Assembly: GCA_913060495.1 (NCBI GenBank)
Contig: CAJXRP010000013.1
Location: 1 to 64,000 of the forward strand
DNA from: an uncultured Gammaproteobacteria bacterium
GTDB taxonomy: Bacteria > Pseudomonadota > Gammaproteobacteria > Pseudomonadales > Pseudohongiellaceae
Direction: 5' to 3'
Length of the DNA: 64,000 nt
Shown here: positions 1 to 11,321 of the stretch, piece by piece
Layout: each line of letters begins with the position of its first letter
Numbering within the stretch: position 1 is the stretch's first letter
Notes under the pieces: model-generated
What the model saw: the letters and a program-made list of their open reading frames with translations, nothing else
Databases searched by the model: none
Told to the model about the DNA's origin: nothing
Made by a program: the position numbers and the translations under genes

Positions 1-929
<929 letters not shown>

Positions 930-1160
930 AATCTCTCAAGTGGTTTGTTAATCCTCTACTACTGTCAGTACTACTTAACCCGACAAGATTCTCAACAAAC
1001 CGGTACTTCGCTCAAAATAACAACTACTGTACTTTCCCTACCCTTGGAAGAGTAGAGAACGCTTAAAAATTTATAACGCAGTTGCTTACTTTGATTTATC
1101 GTTTCTATGAAGATTCACAGAAACCATCAACAGCAAGCATCCACCTCTATTACTTAATCT

Positions 1161-1174
1161 AATTTTTAAAGAAC
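1161..1174 (-). promoter_or_regulatory. boxA antitermination element of rrn leader
   Basis: Minus-strand GTTCTTTAAAAATT closely matches the boxA core of rRNA leaders (GCTCTTTAACAATT in E. coli) and lies at the expected place, between the promoter and the 16S gene. It should load NusB/NusE for antitermination. Confidence 0.75.
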
Positions 1175-1184
1175 GGTAAATCGA

Positions 1185-1203
1185 CTGAGTCTCTTCGACT
1201 CAG
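1185..1203 (-). other. Leader hairpin next to rRNA promoter
   Basis: Perfect 7-bp inverted repeat CTGAGTC / GACTCAG with a 5-base loop, just after the predicted transcription start. It could act as an early leader stem next to boxA, as in other rrn leaders. Confidence 0.6.
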
Positions 1204-1212
1204 AGCCGGCGT

Positions 1213-1240
1213 ATTATACGGACAAAGCCGGATATGGCAA
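1213..1240 (-). promoter_or_regulatory. rRNA operon sigma-70 promoter
   Basis: On the minus strand a -35 TTGCCA (1235-1240) is separated by 16 bases from a perfect -10 TATAAT (1213-1218), followed by a GC-rich discriminator (ACGCCGGC). A 16-bp spacer plus GC-rich discriminator is typical of stringently controlled rrn promoters. It points at the 16S gene about 285 bases downstream. Confidence 0.85.
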
Positions 1241-1326
1241 GGCTTTATGACAGGTTTCTACTAGTTTATTTGCCTCATCGATTTGAGGCTAGATTTTGCC
1301 GAAATCTGGCTAATAATTGAGCAAGT

Positions 1327-1935
1327 CTAGCCCTGCGCTGCAGACGCTCGGCTGCGTCTAGCTCGCAGGCTAAACCATGCCCGATAACCCAGCAGGAACG
1401 CCGTCAGCGCCCCATAGAACACGGCTGGGCCGATATCCAGACGCAGTATCCATAATAGGTGCAGCACGCCTAGTATCGCCGCTAGATAGACTAGCTTATG
1501 TAGTCGCTTCCAATTCTTCCCTAGCTTCCTCACCATGAACTTCGGCGAAGTAATACCTAACGCCAGCAAGATTAGATAGGCGATGAAGCCGACTGTGATG
1601 TAAGGACGATCAAGAATCTCTTCTGCGATGGCGAACCAACGGAACTCCAACACGAACACAGTCCATACCAATAAATGCGCGGTAGCATAAAACAAGGCAA
1701 ACAAGCCCATCATGCGACGATGACGAGTAAACTCAATCTGATTAGTTATGCGCCGCAAGGGAGTCATTGCCAAAGCAATAATAAGGAAGCGCAAGGTCCA
1801 TTCCCCCGTCTCTAACGAAAGCTCTTGCACGGGGTCGGGGCCGAGATTGTTCTGGAAGATTCTAAGCACTAATACCGCGAACGGCAGCAATGCAAAAACG
1901 AAAACCATCGGCTTAATCAGCTTTTGCATTTGCAT
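1327..1935 (-). CDS. msrQ: MsrQ, heme-binding membrane subunit of MsrPQ
   Basis: 202-residue inner-membrane b-type cytochrome of the ferric-reductase-like transmembrane superfamily (YedZ). It passes electrons from the quinone pool or flavin reductase to periplasmic MsrP, which reduces methionine sulfoxide in proteins. Five to six hydrophobic segments are visible. His72 and His87 (in RHRRMMG and ATAHLL) and His146 and His159 (RLHKL, VLHLL) are the likely heme ligands. It lies 42 bases downstream of msrP on the same strand, the usual msrPQ order. A second ATG two codons in is possible as start. Confidence 0.93.
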   Translation of the reverse strand: MQMQKLIKPMVFVFALLPFAVLVLRIFQNNLGPDPVQELSLETGEWTLRFLIIALAMTPLRRITNQIEFTRHRRMMGLFALFYATAHLLVWTVFVLEFRWFAIAEEILDRPYITVGFIAYLILLALGITSPKFMVRKLGKNWKRLHKLVYLAAILGVLHLLWILRLDIGPAVFYGALTAFLLGYRAWFSLRARRSRASAAQG

Positions 1936-1977
1936 CTACAACGATTCAAAAACTTAACTAGCACGTAGTTGGCCGAC

Positions 1978-3021
1978 TTAGTAATAACGCGACAGGTCCA
2001 TTCCTTCGTACATAGATGCCACCTGATCCCCATAGCCATTGAACGGCTGAGTGGCGATTCGTGACCGGCTAAACAATGTCTGCGGCAATCTGCGTTCGGT
2101 GTCTTGTCTCCAGCGCGGATGATGCACGGCAGGATTAACGTTTGCATAGAAACCGTATTCTTGAGCCTGGAGATCAACCCAAGTTGTATCCGGCATGGTT
2201 TCTCTGAAATTTATTTTGACGATGGCCTTGATGCTCTTAAAGCCATATTTCCAAGGAACAATCAAACGCAGTGGTGCACCGTTCTGTGGTGGTAAATAAT
2301 CACCATAGACCCCTACCGCCATCAACGTTAGAGGGTTCATTGCCTCATCCATTCGCAGGCCTTCTCGATACGGCCAGTTGACGATTGCGAAGCGTGAACG
2401 AACACCCGGCATCGTCTCCGGATCGACTAGAGTTTCGAACTCTACGTACTTCGCCTTAGAAGTGGGCTCGAAACGTTTAATTAAGTCTGCTAAGGGAAAG
2501 CCAACCCAAGGAATAACCATCGACCACGCTTCTACACAGCGCAGGCGATAAATTCTTTCCTCTAGGTCATGGGGCTTCAAAATATCCTCTAGATTATAGA
2601 CGCCCGGCTTCGCCACCTCGCCAGAAATTTCGACTGACCAGGGGTCGGCCTTGTAATCGCCTGAATTAGAAGAAGGATCTCCCTTATTCATTCCAAACTC
2701 ATAGAAGTTGTTATAGCTAACAACGTCTTCATATGGAGTGAGCGCCTCACCGGTATAGAATGGGGCAGAGTCTGGCGCAGGCTTTATGTCAGCGAATTTA
2801 TCTGCCCACCATGCTGCCGGAGGAGATCGCCGCATAGTCGCAGGCGCCCTCGCCTTTAGACCAGCTCCCGTCTGCGCGTTAGCGATTGATGGCAACGCGC
2901 TAGCTGCAGCCGCCCCTAGCAATAGCTTGCCACTATCCTCAATAAATTGTCGTCGGTTTTTGTATACACTTTCCGGTGTAATCTCCGAAGGATTTATGTC
3001 AGATGGCTTTTTAATTAGCAT
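1978..3021 (-). CDS. msrP: MsrP, periplasmic methionine sulfoxide reductase catalytic subunit
   Basis: 347 residues, molybdopterin enzyme of the sulfite-oxidase fold (YedY), repairing oxidized methionines in periplasmic proteins. The N-terminus has a twin-arginine signal (NRRQFIE, Arg23-Arg24, then a hydrophobic stretch ending in an ANA-like cleavage site near residue 49), consistent with export of the folded cofactor-loaded protein. Cys162 in RLRCVEAW is the expected molybdenum ligand. Length matches the family (about 330). First gene of the msrPQ operon; pssA lies upstream on the same strand after a 171-base gap. Confidence 0.95.
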   Translation of the reverse strand: MLIKKPSDINPSEITPESVYKNRRQFIEDSGKLLLGAAAASALPSIANAQTGAGLKARAPATMRRSPPAAWWADKFADIKPAPDSAPFYTGEALTPYEDVVSYNNFYEFGMNKGDPSSNSGDYKADPWSVEISGEVAKPGVYNLEDILKPHDLEERIYRLRCVEAWSMVIPWVGFPLADLIKRFEPTSKAKYVEFETLVDPETMPGVRSRFAIVNWPYREGLRMDEAMNPLTLMAVGVYGDYLPPQNGAPLRLIVPWKYGFKSIKAIVKINFRETMPDTTWVDLQAQEYGFYANVNPAVHHPRWRQDTERRLPQTLFSRSRIATQPFNGYGDQVASMYEGMDLSRYY

Positions 3022-3192
3022 GGTAAAGTTCCTAAAAATTTGGGTTTTAGTTCCTGCTTCATAACAAACTAGACAGCTTATGAAGCACTTTTCTTTCGCT
3101 ACTCAACTTCAGATAGAATTGTCGCGGCCTAACTATTCAAAAAACTGTATCTCTGGCAATCAAACTTAATTATTGCAAAAACTGCTCGGTCG

Positions 3193-4107
3193 CTATTTTT
3201 CAGCTTCTTCTTTTGAAGTTTTTGGCTTCTCGGACTTCTCCGCCTTCGGCTTAACGGCTCGAGTCTTCTTAACACTAGCCACTTTTTTATCTGGCACTTT
3301 ACGTCGCACCGAAGCTTTCGCCGGCTGCTTTTTGTATATCCACATGATGGGCCCCGAAAGCGCATAGACCACACTCATGCTTAGCAATACTTCGTGTGGG
3401 TTTTGCGCCACCACAACCAACATTATTACTACAAACACAAATACCATATAGGGGACCGTCCCCTTGAATTGCAGCTCCTTGAAACTGGAATAATTGTAAT
3501 TCGAGATCATTAGGAAGCCGATGAATACAGTTAATATGGCACAGAGGTAGGAAAGCAGTGGAGTAATTTCCATCCCATATTTGTAGCCAACCCAAGGAAG
3601 AAAGGTAACCACACCCGCCGCTAGCGGACTCTGCAAACCTACGAAGAAACGCTTATCTACCGTTCCAAGCTGCACATTGAAGCGCGCAAGACGCAGTGCA
3701 GCACAGGACATATAAATAAAACTAGCAGCCCAACCTAATCTACCCAACGGTGCAAAGGCCCAGCTAAACATAATCAGCGCAGGCGCCACACCAAAGGAAA
3801 CCATATCCGAGAGGCTATCGAACTGCGCACCAAACGCACTCTGGGTATTGGTTAGTCTGGCAATCCTGCCATCCAGGCCATCCAAAATACCAGCTATCAG
3901 GATCGCCCAGCCAGCCTCGTTAAAATCACCTGACATGCCAGCTATTATGGCGTAGAAGCCAGAAAAGAGTGCGCCGAGGGTAAGCATATTGGGCAGCAAA
4001 TAAATTCCACGGCGGCGCACTTTACGGCCATCCTCGGATACGATCTCCTCGTGCTCGTCGAAAGGTAATAAGCTATCTGCCTGCTGATCCTTCTCTTCTT
4101 TGCTCAT
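3193..4107 (-). CDS. pssA: CDP-diacylglycerol-serine O-phosphatidyltransferase
   Basis: Makes phosphatidylserine from CDP-diacylglycerol and serine, the first step to phosphatidylethanolamine. The CDP-alcohol phosphotransferase signature is complete: D79-G80-x2-A83-R84-x8-G93-x3-D97-x3-D101. Several membrane segments follow, and the final 45 residues are a Lys/Glu/Ala-rich tail with low complexity, absent from minimal homologues. This is the integral-membrane PssA type, unlike the peripheral E. coli PssA. Transcribed divergently from ilvC; in Pseudomonas-like genomes pssA also sits by ilvC/ilvHI. Confidence 0.93.
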   Translation of the reverse strand: MSKEEKDQQADSLLPFDEHEEIVSEDGRKVRRRGIYLLPNMLTLGALFSGFYAIIAGMSGDFNEAGWAILIAGILDGLDGRIARLTNTQSAFGAQFDSLSDMVSFGVAPALIMFSWAFAPLGRLGWAASFIYMSCAALRLARFNVQLGTVDKRFFVGLQSPLAAGVVTFLPWVGYKYGMEITPLLSYLCAILTVFIGFLMISNYNYSSFKELQFKGTVPYMVFVFVVIMLVVVAQNPHEVLLSMSVVYALSGPIMWIYKKQPAKASVRRKVPDKKVASVKKTRAVKPKAEKSEKPKTSKEEAEK

Positions 4108-4222
4108 GCTTTCCTGCTGAAATTCAGTTATTTAGGAGAATTCGTGATTATACAGCCCAATTTGTATGGCTGGGGGACTAATTCCCTGTTAATTCACCCC
4201 CAATACCCCATAAAAGATACCA

Positions 4223-4251
4223 TTTACGCAAGATTACGGATGCTATATGAT
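4223..4251 (+). promoter_or_regulatory. Candidate ilvC promoter
   Basis: TTTACG (4223-4228), a 17-base spacer, then TATGAT (4246-4251), with a GC-rich stretch after it. This would give a leader of about 85 bases before the ilvC ATG. No leader peptide rich in Ile/Leu/Val codons was seen in it. Confidence 0.4.
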
Positions 4252-4343
4252 CGCGCCTCACTGAAAATAAGTCTTCAGCTCTCTCAAAGAACTACCAAAT
4301 ACAATACATTTAACAATTACGATGAAAAGATCGGAGTGGATTC

Positions 4344-5813
4344 ATGAATTACTTTAATACCTTGCCCCTGCGCCTCCAACTAGAACAATTGGGGAAATGC
4401 CGCTTTATGGACCGCAGCGAATTTAGCGATGGCGTAAACAAACTAAATGGCAAGAAAGTAGTTATCGTGGGTTGTGGAGCCCAGGGCCTAAACCAGGGCC
4501 TGAACATGCGCGATAGCGGCCTAGATGTCTCCTTTACACTCAGAGATGCGGCCATCGCCGAGAAGCGCGATTCCTGGAAGAACGCCACAGAGAACGGCTT
4601 TAACGTCGGCACTTACGAAGAGCTAATCCCAAGCGCTGATCTAGTATTAAACCTAACTCCCGATAAGCAGCACAGCCCTGTTGTCAGCCAGATAATGCCT
4701 CTTATGAAGAAAGACGCATGTCTCGCCTATTCTCATGGTTTCAATATTGTCGAAGAAGGCATGCAGGTACGCGAAGATCTCACTGTAGTTATGGTTGCAC
4801 CAAAATGCCCAGGCACTGAGGTTCGTGAAGAGTACAAGCGCGGCTTCGGCGTACCTACATTGATAGCAGTCCACGCAGAGAACGACCCTAAAGGCGAAGG
4901 TATGGATATTGCCAAGGCCTATGCTGCAGCTACCGGCGGACACAGAGCGGGCGTACTACAGTCCTCTTTCATCGCCGAGGTGAAGTCTGACCTAATGGGC
5001 GAACAGACGATTTTGTGCGGCATGTTGCAGACCGGATCTATCCTTTGTTACGACAAGATGGTCGAGAAAGGTATCGACCCTGGATACGCTTCGAAGTTGG
5101 TTCAGCACGGCTGGGAAGTTGTCGCGGAAGGTCTTAAGCATGGTGGAATCACGAATATGATGGACCGCCTGTCCAACCCATCAAAGCTAGTTGCCAACTC
5201 ACTCGCTGAAGAACTTAAAACTATCATGGCTCCTCTGTATCAGAAGCACATGGATGACATCATCACCGGAAATTTTTCCGAGGGCATGATGGCAGACTGG
5301 GCCAATGACGATGCCAAGCTGCTTGGCTGGAGAGAAGCGACTGCTGAGTCAACATTCGAAAAATCTACAGCAGGCGACATGGATATTCCAGAACAGGAAT
5401 ATTATGAGAACGGCATCCTTATGGTCGCCATGGTTAAAGCTGGTGTTGAGCTAGCATTCGAATCCATGACAGCTAGCGGCATAATCAAAGAATCTGCTTA
5501 CTATGAGTCACTGCACGAAGTACCGTTGATCGCCAATCTTATTGGCCGCAAGAAACTGTACGAAATGAACAAAGTGATTTCTGACACCGCAGAATATGGC
5601 TGCTACCTGTTCTCTCACGCATGCGTTCCTCTTCTAGAGGATTTCATGAAGACTGTAGACACAGACGTCATCGGCAAGGGTTTGCAGATTTCGGACATGG
5701 GCGTAGACAATGCCGAATTGATTAGTGTGAATGACGACATACGTTCACACCCGATCGAAGTTGTAGGCAAGCAACTACGCAAGTACATGACAGCGATGAA
5801 GAAACTAGTTTAA
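4344..5813 (+). CDS. ilvC: Ketol-acid reductoisomerase (NADP+), class II
   Basis: Converts acetolactate or acetohydroxybutyrate to the dihydroxy acids of valine and isoleucine synthesis, using NADPH and Mg2+. At 489 residues it is the long (class II, E. coli-like) form with a duplicated knotted domain. The N-terminus (NYFNT...LGKCRFM) aligns with E. coli IlvC from its start, which fixes the ATG; a GGAG precedes it by 6 bases. The Rossmann motif VGCGAQG is at about residues 42-48. It converges with ilvN/ilvI across a shared terminator, so three branched-chain genes lie together on opposite strands. Confidence 0.98.
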   Translation: MNYFNTLPLRLQLEQLGKCRFMDRSEFSDGVNKLNGKKVVIVGCGAQGLNQGLNMRDSGLDVSFTLRDAAIAEKRDSWKNATENGFNVGTYEELIPSADLVLNLTPDKQHSPVVSQIMPLMKKDACLAYSHGFNIVEEGMQVREDLTVVMVAPKCPGTEVREEYKRGFGVPTLIAVHAENDPKGEGMDIAKAYAAATGGHRAGVLQSSFIAEVKSDLMGEQTILCGMLQTGSILCYDKMVEKGIDPGYASKLVQHGWEVVAEGLKHGGITNMMDRLSNPSKLVANSLAEELKTIMAPLYQKHMDDIITGNFSEGMMADWANDDAKLLGWREATAESTFEKSTAGDMDIPEQEYYENGILMVAMVKAGVELAFESMTASGIIKESAYYESLHEVPLIANLIGRKKLYEMNKVISDTAEYGCYLFSHACVPLLEDFMKTVDTDVIGKGLQISDMGVDNAELISVNDDIRSHPIEVVGKQLRKYMTAMKKLV

Positions 5814-5834
5814 GAATAAACCTATTCTTCATAG

Positions 5835-5870
5835 CAAATAAAAAAAGGGCCTAGGCCCTTTTTTTATTTG
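5835..5870. terminator. Bidirectional intrinsic terminator between ilvC and ilvN
   Basis: Perfect 36-base palindrome with 18-base arms: GGGCCTAGGCCC flanked by seven A on one side and seven T on the other. In either direction a GC-rich hairpin is followed by a U tract. It lies 21 bases after the ilvC stop and 23 bases after the ilvN stop, so it can serve both converging transcripts. Confidence 0.92.
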
Positions 5871-5893
5871 TGCTAATTTCCTTCTGCTCTAGA

Positions 5894-6385
5894 TCAGAGA
5901 GCTAACACCTTCTCTCCGCGAGATATTCCCGAAACTCCAGTGCGAGCAACTTCTAACACTACGCTTTCACCCAGTGTTGCAATAAATGCATCAAGCTTAT
6001 CAGTAGTGCCAGTCAACTGAATACTGAACACACTGTTCGTTAAGTCCACGATCTGCCCACGAAAAATATCCGTGGTTCGCTTTACTTCGGCACGCTGGGC
6101 ACCCGACGCCTTAACCTTAATCAACATCAATTCACGCTCAATGTGAGCACCTTCCGTGAGGTCGACAAGCTTAACCACATCAACCAGCTTGTTTAGATGC
6201 TTCGTGATCTGTTCGATCCGCCTTTCGTCACCAGTAGTCGTTAACGTAAGACGCGAAAGTGACTGATCCTCTGTCGGAGCAACCGTCAAAGTATCGATGT
6301 TGTAGTTGCGCTGCGAAAACAAACCAACGACTCTAGACAGAGCCCCAGGTTCATTTTCCATCAGAACTGAAATTATATGTCGCAT
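5894..6385 (-). CDS. ilvN: Acetolactate synthase small (regulatory) subunit
   Basis: 163 residues, the size of IlvH/IlvN. An N-terminal ACT domain (about residues 2-78, [19 protein letters not shown] with the effector-binding turn) should bind valine for feedback inhibition; the C-terminal half is the ALS_ss domain. Its ATG overlaps the ilvI stop by one base (TAATG), implying translational coupling and equal subunit supply. Could equally be called ilvH. Confidence 0.96.
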   Translation of the reverse strand: MRHIISVLMENEPGALSRVVGLFSQRNYNIDTLTVAPTEDQSLSRLTLTTTGDERRIEQITKHLNKLVDVVKLVDLTEGAHIERELMLIKVKASGAQRAEVKRTTDIFRGQIVDLTNSVFSIQLTGTTDKLDAFIATLGESVVLEVARTGVSGISRGEKVLAL

Positions 6386-8112
6386 TAGGTTCGCTCCGAT
6401 TTACTCAAAATCATATCTTTCATTGCACCACCCTTAATAGCCATCGGATACACATGCTCCTCTGGGTCCACTAAGACATCTACAAACACTAATCTATCTT
6501 TCAGCGCGAACGCCTCAGCCAGCTTGGAATCCAAGTCGGACTTGTTCTCGATTCGAATTCCAACGTGTCCGTATGACTCGGCAAGCTTTATAAAGTCCGG
6601 CAACGACTCCTCGTAGGTGCTGTGAGAATGTCTTCCACCGTACTGCATATCCTGCCATTGCTTCACCATGCCCAAGGCACGGTTGTTAAGACAAATTATT
6701 TTTACTGGCAGCTTATACTGCATGCAAGTTGCTAGTTCCTGCAGGTTCATTTGAAAACTGCCCTCCCCTGTTATGCACACTGAAACCGCATCGGGAAACG
6801 CAAGCTGAATACCCATTGCTGCCGGAAAGCCGAAGCCCATAGTGCCAAGGCCGCCAGAATTGATCCAACGACGCGGCTTGTCAAAACCGTAGTATTGCGC
6901 AGCAAACATCTGATGCTGACCCACATCAGATGAGACATAGGCATCACCCTTAGTGATCTTATGCACAGCCTGAACAACTTCCTGTGGTTTGATTGTGCCA
7001 TCTTCACATGGCGTAACGGCTAGACTGTCTTTCTCCCGCCACTGCTCTATCTGATCCCACCAAACCTTCAAGGATTTCTGATCAACCTTCTCCTTAGAGG
7101 AAGCGATCTGTGAAAGCATCTCCTCTAATACGGATGTCACCGAGCCAACAATAGGAACGTCTGCAGACACTGTCTTTGAGATAGAGGCAGGATCAATATC
7201 CACGTGCAGGATAGTTGCATCAGGGCAAAATTTAGTTACATCGGAATTGGTTACTCGGTCATCAAAACGAACGCCTATCGCCAGCAACGCATCGCAGTAA
7301 TGCATCGACATATTCGCTTCGTAGGTACCATGCATTCCTAACATTCCAACGAATTGCTTGTCGGATGCAGGATAAGCGCCCAAGCCCATTAGCGTATTTG
7401 TAATCGGAAAACCCAGCTCACGCGCCAGCTTAGTTAGCAGCTCGGAGCCCTCACCTTGAATTACACCACCACCGGCATAGATCATCGGGCGTTTCGCCGC
7501 CATCAATACATCTACCGCTTTCTTAATTTGACCCGAGTGCCCCTTCGAAGGAACCGCATAGGAACGCATCTTGATTTCAGTAGGATATTTATAGTCGAAC
7601 TTCGTTTTCGGATCGGTTACGTCTTTTGGAATATCGATAACAACAGGGCCAGGTCGCCCAGTCGTAGCAATATGAAAGGCCTTTTTAACAATGTTCGGAA
7701 TTTCAGCCGGATTTTGAACCATGAAACTGTGTTTCACAATTGGGCGAGAGACGCCCACCATATCAGTCTCCTGAAAGCCGTCGGAACCTATCAGCCTGCT
7801 TTCCACTTGACCCGAGATTACCACCATAGGAATTGAATCCATGTAGGCTGTTGCGATTCCAGTTATCGCATTGGTTGCACCTGGACCCGAAGTCACTAGC
7901 ACTACACCTGGCTTACCTGTGCCCCGAGCATAACCATCTGCAGCATGCGTAGCTGCCTGCTCATGCCTTACCAATATATGTTCGACCTTGTCTTGATTAA
8001 AGATCGCGTCATAGATGTGCAATACGGCTCCACCAGGATAACCGAATAAAAATTCTACGCCCTCATCGTGTAGAGCACGTATGAGCGCTTCACCACCAGA
8101 TAATTGATCCAC
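6385..8112 (-). CDS. ilvI: Acetolactate synthase large (catalytic) subunit
   Basis: 575-residue thiamine-diphosphate enzyme condensing two pyruvates, or pyruvate and 2-oxobutyrate, in branched-chain amino acid synthesis. Glu51 in [15 protein letters not shown] is the catalytic TPP-activating glutamate. The TPP/Mg motif begins at TGEGSF and ends near CLNNRALG; the FAD domain lies in the middle. First gene of the ilvI-ilvN operon, preceded by a 421-base spacer after clpB that may contain its promoter and leader. Confidence 0.97.
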   Translation of the reverse strand: MDQLSGGEALIRALHDEGVEFLFGYPGGAVLHIYDAIFNQDKVEHILVRHEQAATHAADGYARGTGKPGVVLVTSGPGATNAITGIATAYMDSIPMVVISGQVESRLIGSDGFQETDMVGVSRPIVKHSFMVQNPAEIPNIVKKAFHIATTGRPGPVVIDIPKDVTDPKTKFDYKYPTEIKMRSYAVPSKGHSGQIKKAVDVLMAAKRPMIYAGGGVIQGEGSELLTKLARELGFPITNTLMGLGAYPASDKQFVGMLGMHGTYEANMSMHYCDALLAIGVRFDDRVTNSDVTKFCPDATILHVDIDPASISKTVSADVPIVGSVTSVLEEMLSQIASSKEKVDQKSLKVWWDQIEQWREKDSLAVTPCEDGTIKPQEVVQAVHKITKGDAYVSSDVGQHQMFAAQYYGFDKPRRWINSGGLGTMGFGFPAAMGIQLAFPDAVSVCITGEGSFQMNLQELATCMQYKLPVKIICLNNRALGMVKQWQDMQYGGRHSHSTYEESLPDFIKLAESYGHVGIRIENKSDLDSKLAEAFALKDRLVFVDVLVDPEEHVYPMAIKGGAMKDMILSKSERT

Positions 8113-8533
8113 TTTGCTTTGCCTCTAAACTATTTTTCGTCGTATTCCAGCTAAGTAAATAGCAGGAAAAAATGTAACAGCACAACCGACCAGATGGCCC
8201 GCTGTCTATTGAATATTTCTAAGATTTTCTTATAACAATCCACAAGTCACGGATAAAAAACCGTCAATTCTTGCTTCTTGTCGGCCCCGTACGCGATAAC
8301 GTGATAGAGGCTCGTAGGTGGATGTTTTCTGACACCTAGATGGCAATCTGCCGATGTGCCTGTTGCGGCGAGTGCAGATTACTGCAGAAAGGCTGAAGGT
8401 TGACCTAGCCACTCTGCTTAAACAAGGCGGAATTCTGCCATTAATACGAGGAAAGTCAAGCTCTTCCGTGCCGTATCGCACGGAAGAGCTGGTGTGAATA
8501 CAAATATCAGAGCTAGAAAAATATGGGAGTTGC
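8113..8533 (-). other. Long spacer between clpB and ilvI
   Basis: 421 bases without a convincing gene. It holds a 13-bp perfect hairpin close to the clpB stop (listed separately) and, just after it on the minus strand, TTGACT (a possible -35) 17 bases before a poor -10. An 83-codon frame at 8230-8481 has no recognisable motif and starts inside the hairpin, so I do not call it. No Ile/Leu/Val-rich leader peptide was found. Confidence 0.6.
8459..8490 (-). terminator. 13-bp perfect hairpin after clpB
   Basis: AGCTCTTCCGTGC (8459-8471) pairs perfectly with GCACGGAAGAGCT (8478-8490) around a 6-base loop, 43 bases past the clpB stop. The following bases (TGACTTTCC) are only weakly T-rich, so it may be a terminator needing other factors or an mRNA 3'-end stabilizer. 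Confidence 0.55.
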
Positions 8534-11161
8534 TTAAGCTACCGCCAAATTCTCGTCAGCATTAGGCGCTGCTTTCGAGAAAGATAACTCCCCATCACCG
8601 TCTAGATCTATAGCAATCACATCGCCGGCCACGAAGTCTCCCTGCAGCATTTGCTGTGCAAGCTGGTTCTCGATGCGGTTTTGAATGACACGCTTAAGGG
8701 GCCGTGCACCATAGACAGGATCATAGCCAAGGGCAGCGATCTTATCCAGTACCGCATCAGAAACTTCTAAACCCAGATCATTGTCTTGCAGGCGCTGATG
8801 CAACAACTGAATCTGTATATCCGCGATGCCACGTATCTGATCTCTCTGCAATGGATGAAACACAACGGTCTCATCGATACGATTCACAAACTCTGGAGAG
8901 AAATGCTTCACGACGCGCTCCATCACCGCCGATTTAACAGACTCATAAGCCTCCTCGTTGTTCACGCCGTCAGCCATCATATCCTGAATGCGATCCGACC
9001 CTAGGTTAGACGTCATCACCACGACCGTATTTCTAAAGTCGACCGTTCTACCATGGCCATCAGTCAAACGTCCGTCATCCAATACCTGCAAGAGAATATT
9101 AAATACATCGGTATGGGCCTTCTCAACCTCGTCTAACAATAGAACCGAGTAAGGTCTCCTGCGCACAGCTTCAGTAAGATAGCCACCTTCTTCATAGCCG
9201 ACATAGCCCGGAGGAGCACCGATGAGTCGAGCTACCGAATGCTGCTCCATGAATTCTGACATATCAATTCTGACCATCGCCTCTTCAGTATCGAAAAGAA
9301 ATTCAGCCAAAGACTTACACAACTCCGTCTTACCAACACCTGTTGGCCCCAAAAATAGAAAAGATCCATTAGGGCGATTTGGATCAGATAGTCCTGACCT
9401 CGATCGTCGCACCGCGTTCGCAACAGCTTGAATCGCCTCATTCTGACCGATAACCCGTTTGTGCAGAGCATCTTCCATTTCAAGCAACCTAAGCTTGTCG
9501 CCCTGCAGCATCTTACTTACCGGTATGCCGGTAGAGCGCGATACCACATCGGCAATCTCTTCTTCGGTTACCCGATTGCGTAGCAGATGTTTCTCTGTCG
9601 TCTCCGCTTCGGCCGCTGCCTCAAGCTTTGTCTCAAGATCTGGGATTAATCCGTATTGAATTTCCGACATACGGGCAAGATCGCCAGCTCTCTGCGCAAG
9701 CTCCATGTCGTTGCGGGCCTGCTCAAGCTTACTTCTGATTGACTGTGCATCTTGCAAGGATGCCTTCTCGGACTTCCAGATATCTTCTAAATCTGCAAAC
9801 TCCTTCTCGAGCTCCGCAATATCTTCCTCCAACTTCTCTTTACGTTTCTTAGAAGCTGGGTCTTCATCTTTCTTTAGTGCCTCGCGCTCAATCTTCAGTT
9901 GAATCAGCCGCCTTTCTAACTTATCCAGTTCCTCGGGCTTGGAATCTATCTCCATGCGAATCATGCTGGCCGCCTCATCGATGAGATCGATTGCCTTATC
10001 TGGCAATTGCCTATCGGGAATGTAACGCTGTGAAAGCTTGGCTGCTGCTATTATCGCACCGTCAGAAATATCGACACCATGATGCACTTCGTACCTTTCC
10101 TTTAAGCCGCGTAAAATTGCAATCGTATCTTCTTCGCTGGGCTCTTCCACCAACACCTTCTGAAATCTACGTTCCAGAGCGGCGTCCTTTTCTATATGTT
10201 GACGGTACTCATCAAGTGTTGTTGCGCCAACGCAGTGAAGCTCACCGCGAGCCAATGCAGGCTTTAGCATATTGCCCGCGTCCATTGCGCCTTCTCCCTT
10301 TCCTGCGCCTACCATGGTATGCAGCTCATCTATAAACAAGATCACCGAACCACCAAGCTTGCCTAGCTCACTCAGAACACCCTTGAGTCTTTCCTCAAAC
10401 TCCCCTCTGAACTTCGCTCCCGCTATCAAAGCACCCATATCTAAAGACAGGACTTTTTTGTCCTTTAAGCCTTCAGGAACTTCGCCGTTAACTATTCGCT
10501 GAGCAAGCCCTTCGACGATAGCCGTCTTGCCGACACCCGGCTCGCCAATTAGTACAGGATTGTTTTTCGTACGGCGCTGCAACACCTGAATGGTGCGTCG
10601 TATTTCTGCGTCGCGCCCGATAACAGGATCAAGCTCGCTTTTTTGTGCACGCTCGGTTAGATCGACGCAATATTTTTCCAGCGCCTGCCACGAGTCTTCG
10701 GCGCCGACATCATCAACATTTGCACCGCCGCGCAAATTCACGATCGCATTTTCAAGCGCCTGCGCAGACACACCATATGAGTTCAGCAGCTTTCCAACCG
10801 CGCCAGAATCCTTCATAGCAACGAGCAATATCGTCTCGCTGGAAACAAAAGAATCACCTTTTTGTTGAGAAATTTTGTCCGCCTGATTCAACATTTTTGC
10901 CAGATCGCTGGACACCGAAATCTCGCCAGAACTATCTTGCAACTTCGGCAAGTCATCCACTAGCGTTTGCAGCTTAACTCGCAGATCGGCGATATCAAAT
11001 CCCGTCTGAGATAGCAAAGGGCGGACGGAGCCACCCTTCTGATCCAATAGAGTTAGTAAGAGATGACAAGGTTCAATGAAATTGTTATCCCCGCCCAAAG
11101 CCATAGACTGCGCGTCTGCTAGAGCTGACTGCAACTTGCTTGTTAATTTATCAATTCGCAT
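8534..11161 (-). CDS. clpB: ClpB, ATP-dependent disaggregase
   Basis: 875 residues (E. coli 857). A hexameric AAA+ unfoldase that rescues aggregated proteins together with DnaK. Domain order: Clp_N repeat domain (1-150), first AAA+ module with Walker A GEPGVGKT at 206-213 and Walker [10 protein letters not shown], the long charged coiled-coil middle domain (about 405-530) for DnaK contact, then the second AAA+ module ([20 protein letters not shown]) and C-terminal D2-small domain. Lies downstream of rluD-pgeF on the same strand, as in pseudomonads, but has its own sigma-32-like promoter. Confidence 0.98.
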   Translation of the reverse strand: MRIDKLTSKLQSALADAQSMALGGDNNFIEPCHLLLTLLDQKGGSVRPLLSQTGFDIADLRVKLQTLVDDLPKLQDSSGEISVSSDLAKMLNQADKISQQKGDSFVSSETILLVAMKDSGAVGKLLNSYGVSAQALENAIVNLRGGANVDDVGAEDSWQALEKYCVDLTERAQKSELDPVIGRDAEIRRTIQVLQRRTKNNPVLIGEPGVGKTAIVEGLAQRIVNGEVPEGLKDKKVLSLDMGALIAGAKFRGEFEERLKGVLSELGKLGGSVILFIDELHTMVGAGKGEGAMDAGNMLKPALARGELHCVGATTLDEYRQHIEKDAALERRFQKVLVEEPSEEDTIAILRGLKERYEVHHGVDISDGAIIAAAKLSQRYIPDRQLPDKAIDLIDEAASMIRMEIDSKPEELDKLERRLIQLKIEREALKKDEDPASKKRKEKLEEDIAELEKEFADLEDIWKSEKASLQDAQSIRSKLEQARNDMELAQRAGDLARMSEIQYGLIPDLETKLEAAAEAETTEKHLLRNRVTEEEIADVVSRSTGIPVSKMLQGDKLRLLEMEDALHKRVIGQNEAIQAVANAVRRSRSGLSDPNRPNGSFLFLGPTGVGKTELCKSLAEFLFDTEEAMVRIDMSEFMEQHSVARLIGAPPGYVGYEEGGYLTEAVRRRPYSVLLLDEVEKAHTDVFNILLQVLDDGRLTDGHGRTVDFRNTVVVMTSNLGSDRIQDMMADGVNNEEAYESVKSAVMERVVKHFSPEFVNRIDETVVFHPLQRDQIRGIADIQIQLLHQRLQDNDLGLEVSDAVLDKIAALGYDPVYGARPLKRVIQNRIENQLAQQMLQGDFVAGDVIAIDLDGDGELSFSKAAPNADENLAVA

Positions 11162-11220
11162 AACGATTCCACATGAGCCCGACTTAACGGACGCTATTAA
11201 AATGTATTCACTGAGTTAAA

Positions 11221-11247
11221 TAATTGGGTCTTTGGTCTGAATTTCAA
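11221..11247 (-). promoter_or_regulatory. Sigma-32 (heat-shock) type promoter of clpB
   Basis: Minus strand: CATTGAAA with core TTGAAA at 11242-11247, 13 bases, then CCCAATTA at 11221-11228. The RpoH consensus is CTTGAAA, 11-16 bases, CCCATNTA. It ends about 60 bases before the clpB ATG and lies in the pgeF-clpB gap, so clpB can be induced apart from rluD-pgeF. Confidence 0.62.
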
Positions 11248-11321
11248 TGACTGAGGAGGAATTTTATTGAGGGAGATCAAAACTAGCGAAGTTAAGCTAG
11301 AACACCAATCAAGAATTGGAA

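Larger units (their letters stand above)
930..1326 (-). other. rRNA operon leader and upstream spacer
   Basis: This gene-free stretch holds the rRNA promoter, a leader hairpin and boxA (listed separately), followed by about 230 bases of leader that would include the 5' strand of the pre-16S processing stem. Between the promoter and the msrQ stop at 1327 there are only two short imperfect hairpins (around 1273-1288 and 1291-1307) and no convincing terminator for msrQ. Confidence 0.8.

Noticed and set aside
4144-4347. 67-codon frame upstream of ilvC as a leader peptide
   Set aside because: GTG start without ribosome-binding site, runs into the ilvC start, and is not enriched in Ile, Leu or Val codons as an attenuator peptide would be.
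8230-8481. 83-codon frame between ilvI and clpB on the minus strand
   Set aside because: No ribosome-binding site, no recognisable motif, starts inside the hairpin after clpB, and its Arg/Ser/Cys-rich composition looks like random translation.
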